Assembly: GCA_020072585.1 (NCBI GenBank)
Contig: JAIQGL010000038.1
Coordinates: 1 to 54,736 of the forward strand
Reading direction: 5' to 3'
Length of the DNA stretch: 54,736 bases
Source: Terriglobia bacterium
Lineage (GTDB): Bacteria; Acidobacteriota; Terriglobia; Terriglobales; Acidobacteriaceae
The notes beneath the pieces were generated by a model, which did no database searches, had not been told where the DNA came from, and saw only the letters and a list, made by a program, of their open reading frames with translations. This document shows positions 53,861-54,736 of the stretch, piece by piece (the first letter of the stretch is position 1; each line of letters begins with the position of its first letter). A program made the position numbers and the translations under genes.

Positions 53861-54197
53861 CCCAATCTTTGAAACCGTTTTTTTAGAATTGGAGGCATCA
53901 GCGCCTGCAGGAGAGTGCGTATCCTCGTAACGCCAAGAGTCAACATCGCCAGCCTAGCAAATCTCATCAGCCCTTTCCTAAACGCATCCATTCTGCGAAT
54001 GCCAATCAACGCAGTCTGATTTTCTTGCTACACGACAGGGCACAATACGCCATGTGCTCGTCACAAATGAGCGCGAGCTTCCTTAGGAAATCAGAGGAAT
54101 TTCCCTGGGGGTGTTGATTGCCTTGTTTTATACACTATCCATCGAGAGCCTTACAATTAACTAGTTTGACAATAGGTGCTCGCGTAGATTTGGAGAG
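53861..54197. other. Divergent intergenic region
   Basis: No gene is seen. On the minus strand TTGTAA (54156-54151) and TATAAA (54132-54127) are 18 bases apart and could be a sigma-70 promoter for the IPT/RHS gene, about 270 bases from its start. On the plus strand TTGACA at 54165-54170 precedes the zinc-finger gene but lacks a good -10. Both are weak. Confidence 0.35.
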
Positions 54198-54597
54198 ATG
54201 TTGGTACGGAAATATTCAAAACACCGTGGCGGCTGTCACATCGCTGAATGCGGACAACAATCATTTGATCTGAGATTGTGCAGGAGACACTGGTCGCTTT
54301 TCAAACGAGGCCGCATCACTCTCCAAGGCAACTTACGGCCGCTCACCTGCCGTAAATGCCGTGGCAAGTTTTTCTATCCCAAGGCCGGATGACGAGAACT
54401 GTGTGATACATGTAAACCAAAGCCGCCGCGAAGAACTCAGATGACGCGCCGGCAAATAAAAAAGCAGGCAGACCGCCGTCGCGGTGAAATTCTCAAGCTT
54501 CGAAAACAGGGATTGAGCATGGGGGTAATTGGGAAACTGTGTGGGGTGACCGATGAGCGCATCCGACAAATTCTCCAGGCTAATCGAGTTACGGTCA
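54198..54597 (+). pseudogene. Zinc-ribbon/HTH protein broken by TGA and by an IS
   Basis: One frame from 54198 reads a Zn-finger-like CHIAECGQQ...LCRRHW, then CRKCRGKFFYPKAG, TGA at 54390-54392, and in the same frame RELCDTCKPKPP and a helix-turn-helix (GLSMGVIGKLCGVTDERIRQIL). The two CxxC pairs on either side of the TGA make one four-cysteine ribbon, so the stop is a mutation or recoded codon. The C-terminal end runs into an insertion sequence at 54598. An in-frame ATG at 54441 could still give the HTH part alone. Confidence 0.65.
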
Positions 54598-54736
54598 TGA
54601 CCTGCTCCCCCAGAAATAGTCCAGACTGAATGAGACTTCTCCATTAAGATGGCCCGCCAGGGCGGAGGAGGAGAAGTGAGAAAGAGTCGATTCAACGAAG
54701 AACAGATCATCGGCATTCTGAAGGAATCAGAGGCCG
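54598..54736 (+). mobile_element. IS3-type element, left end, cut by window
   Basis: The element seems to begin at TGACCTGCTCCCC (54598), an end sequence common in IS3-family elements. It interrupts the HTH frame just after ILQANRVTV. Its first gene starts at 54676. The right end lies beyond the window. Confidence 0.6.
54676..54736 (+). CDS. IS3-family transposase OrfA, partial
   Basis: From a GTG at 54676 after a GGAGGAGGAG run, the frame reads RKSRFNEEQIIGILKESEA, the N-terminal helix of IS3-type OrfA DNA-binding proteins. Only about 20 residues fall in the window. The catalytic OrfB should follow outside. Confidence 0.8.
   Translation, partial: MRKSRFNEEQIIGILKESEA

Noticed and set aside
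54390-54392. Selenocysteine at the TGA
   Set aside because: The position between the cysteine pairs is not a known selenocysteine site and no selenoprotein context is seen; a nonsense mutation is simpler.

Overview
The window looks like a chromosome segment of an Acidobacteriota (Terriglobia-type) bacterium. This is inferred from the combination of a complete hopanoid cluster, an ADOP-type MacB/FtsX permease, a PadR regulator, a VWFA-related secreted protein, many IPT/TIG, kelch and RHS proteins, and fairly G+C-rich coding DNA. No rRNA or complete tRNA gene, CRISPR array or replication origin was seen.

Layout. (1) 0.3-10.5 kb, plus strand: housekeeping genes for phospholipid synthesis (pgpA, plsY, gpsA), NMN/NAD repair (cinA), RNA 2',3'-cyclic phosphodiesterase (thpR), a Cache-HAMP-HD-GYP c-di-GMP phosphodiesterase, ftsY, and riboflavin synthesis (ribD-ribE), closed by an intrinsic terminator. 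A multi-pass membrane protein with Ig-like domains follows. (2) 12.5-24.4 kb, minus strand: a tightly packed hopanoid cluster read ispH, shc, hpnH, a 142-residue unknown, hpnA, hpnG, two zinc alcohol dehydrogenases, hpnC, hpnD, hpnE. It runs from isoprenoid precursor supply to squalene, cyclisation, adenosylhopane formation and side-chain processing; the dehydrogenases and the 142-residue protein are unassigned steps. (3) 24.6-28 kb: a small membrane protein, recN, two small unknown genes and a frameshifted HTH regulator remnant. (4) 28.2-33.6 kb: a secreted kelch protein divergent from a PadR regulator, with clustered TCTCCTAAGT-type operator half-sites between them, then two tandem GMC oxidoreductases, the second broken by a one-base frameshift. 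(5) 34.2-40.2 kb: an ECF42-like sigma factor with its typical DGPF/YCII partners. Two nearly identical promoters (TGTCGA, 16 bases, CGAC) lie upstream of the YCII operon and upstream of an ADOP permease. The permease sits between a full sigma gene and a duplicated sigma-gene tail. (6) 40.2-54.7 kb: an accessory region, seemingly lower in G+C, with a tRNA-Ser-like 3' end, an IS481-like element in a VWFA gene, a 2434-residue RHS protein with nested lectin-like and FG-GAP repeats and a C-terminal HExxxH motif, a second small IPT/RHS protein, and a zinc-ribbon/HTH gene broken by TGA and cut by an IS3-type element at the window edge.

The most unusual points are the apparent recruitment of an ABC-type permease into an ECF42 regulon, the architecture of the RHS protein, and the tandem dehydrogenases next to hpnG. 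All functional statements rest on recognised motifs and context; no database search was possible.
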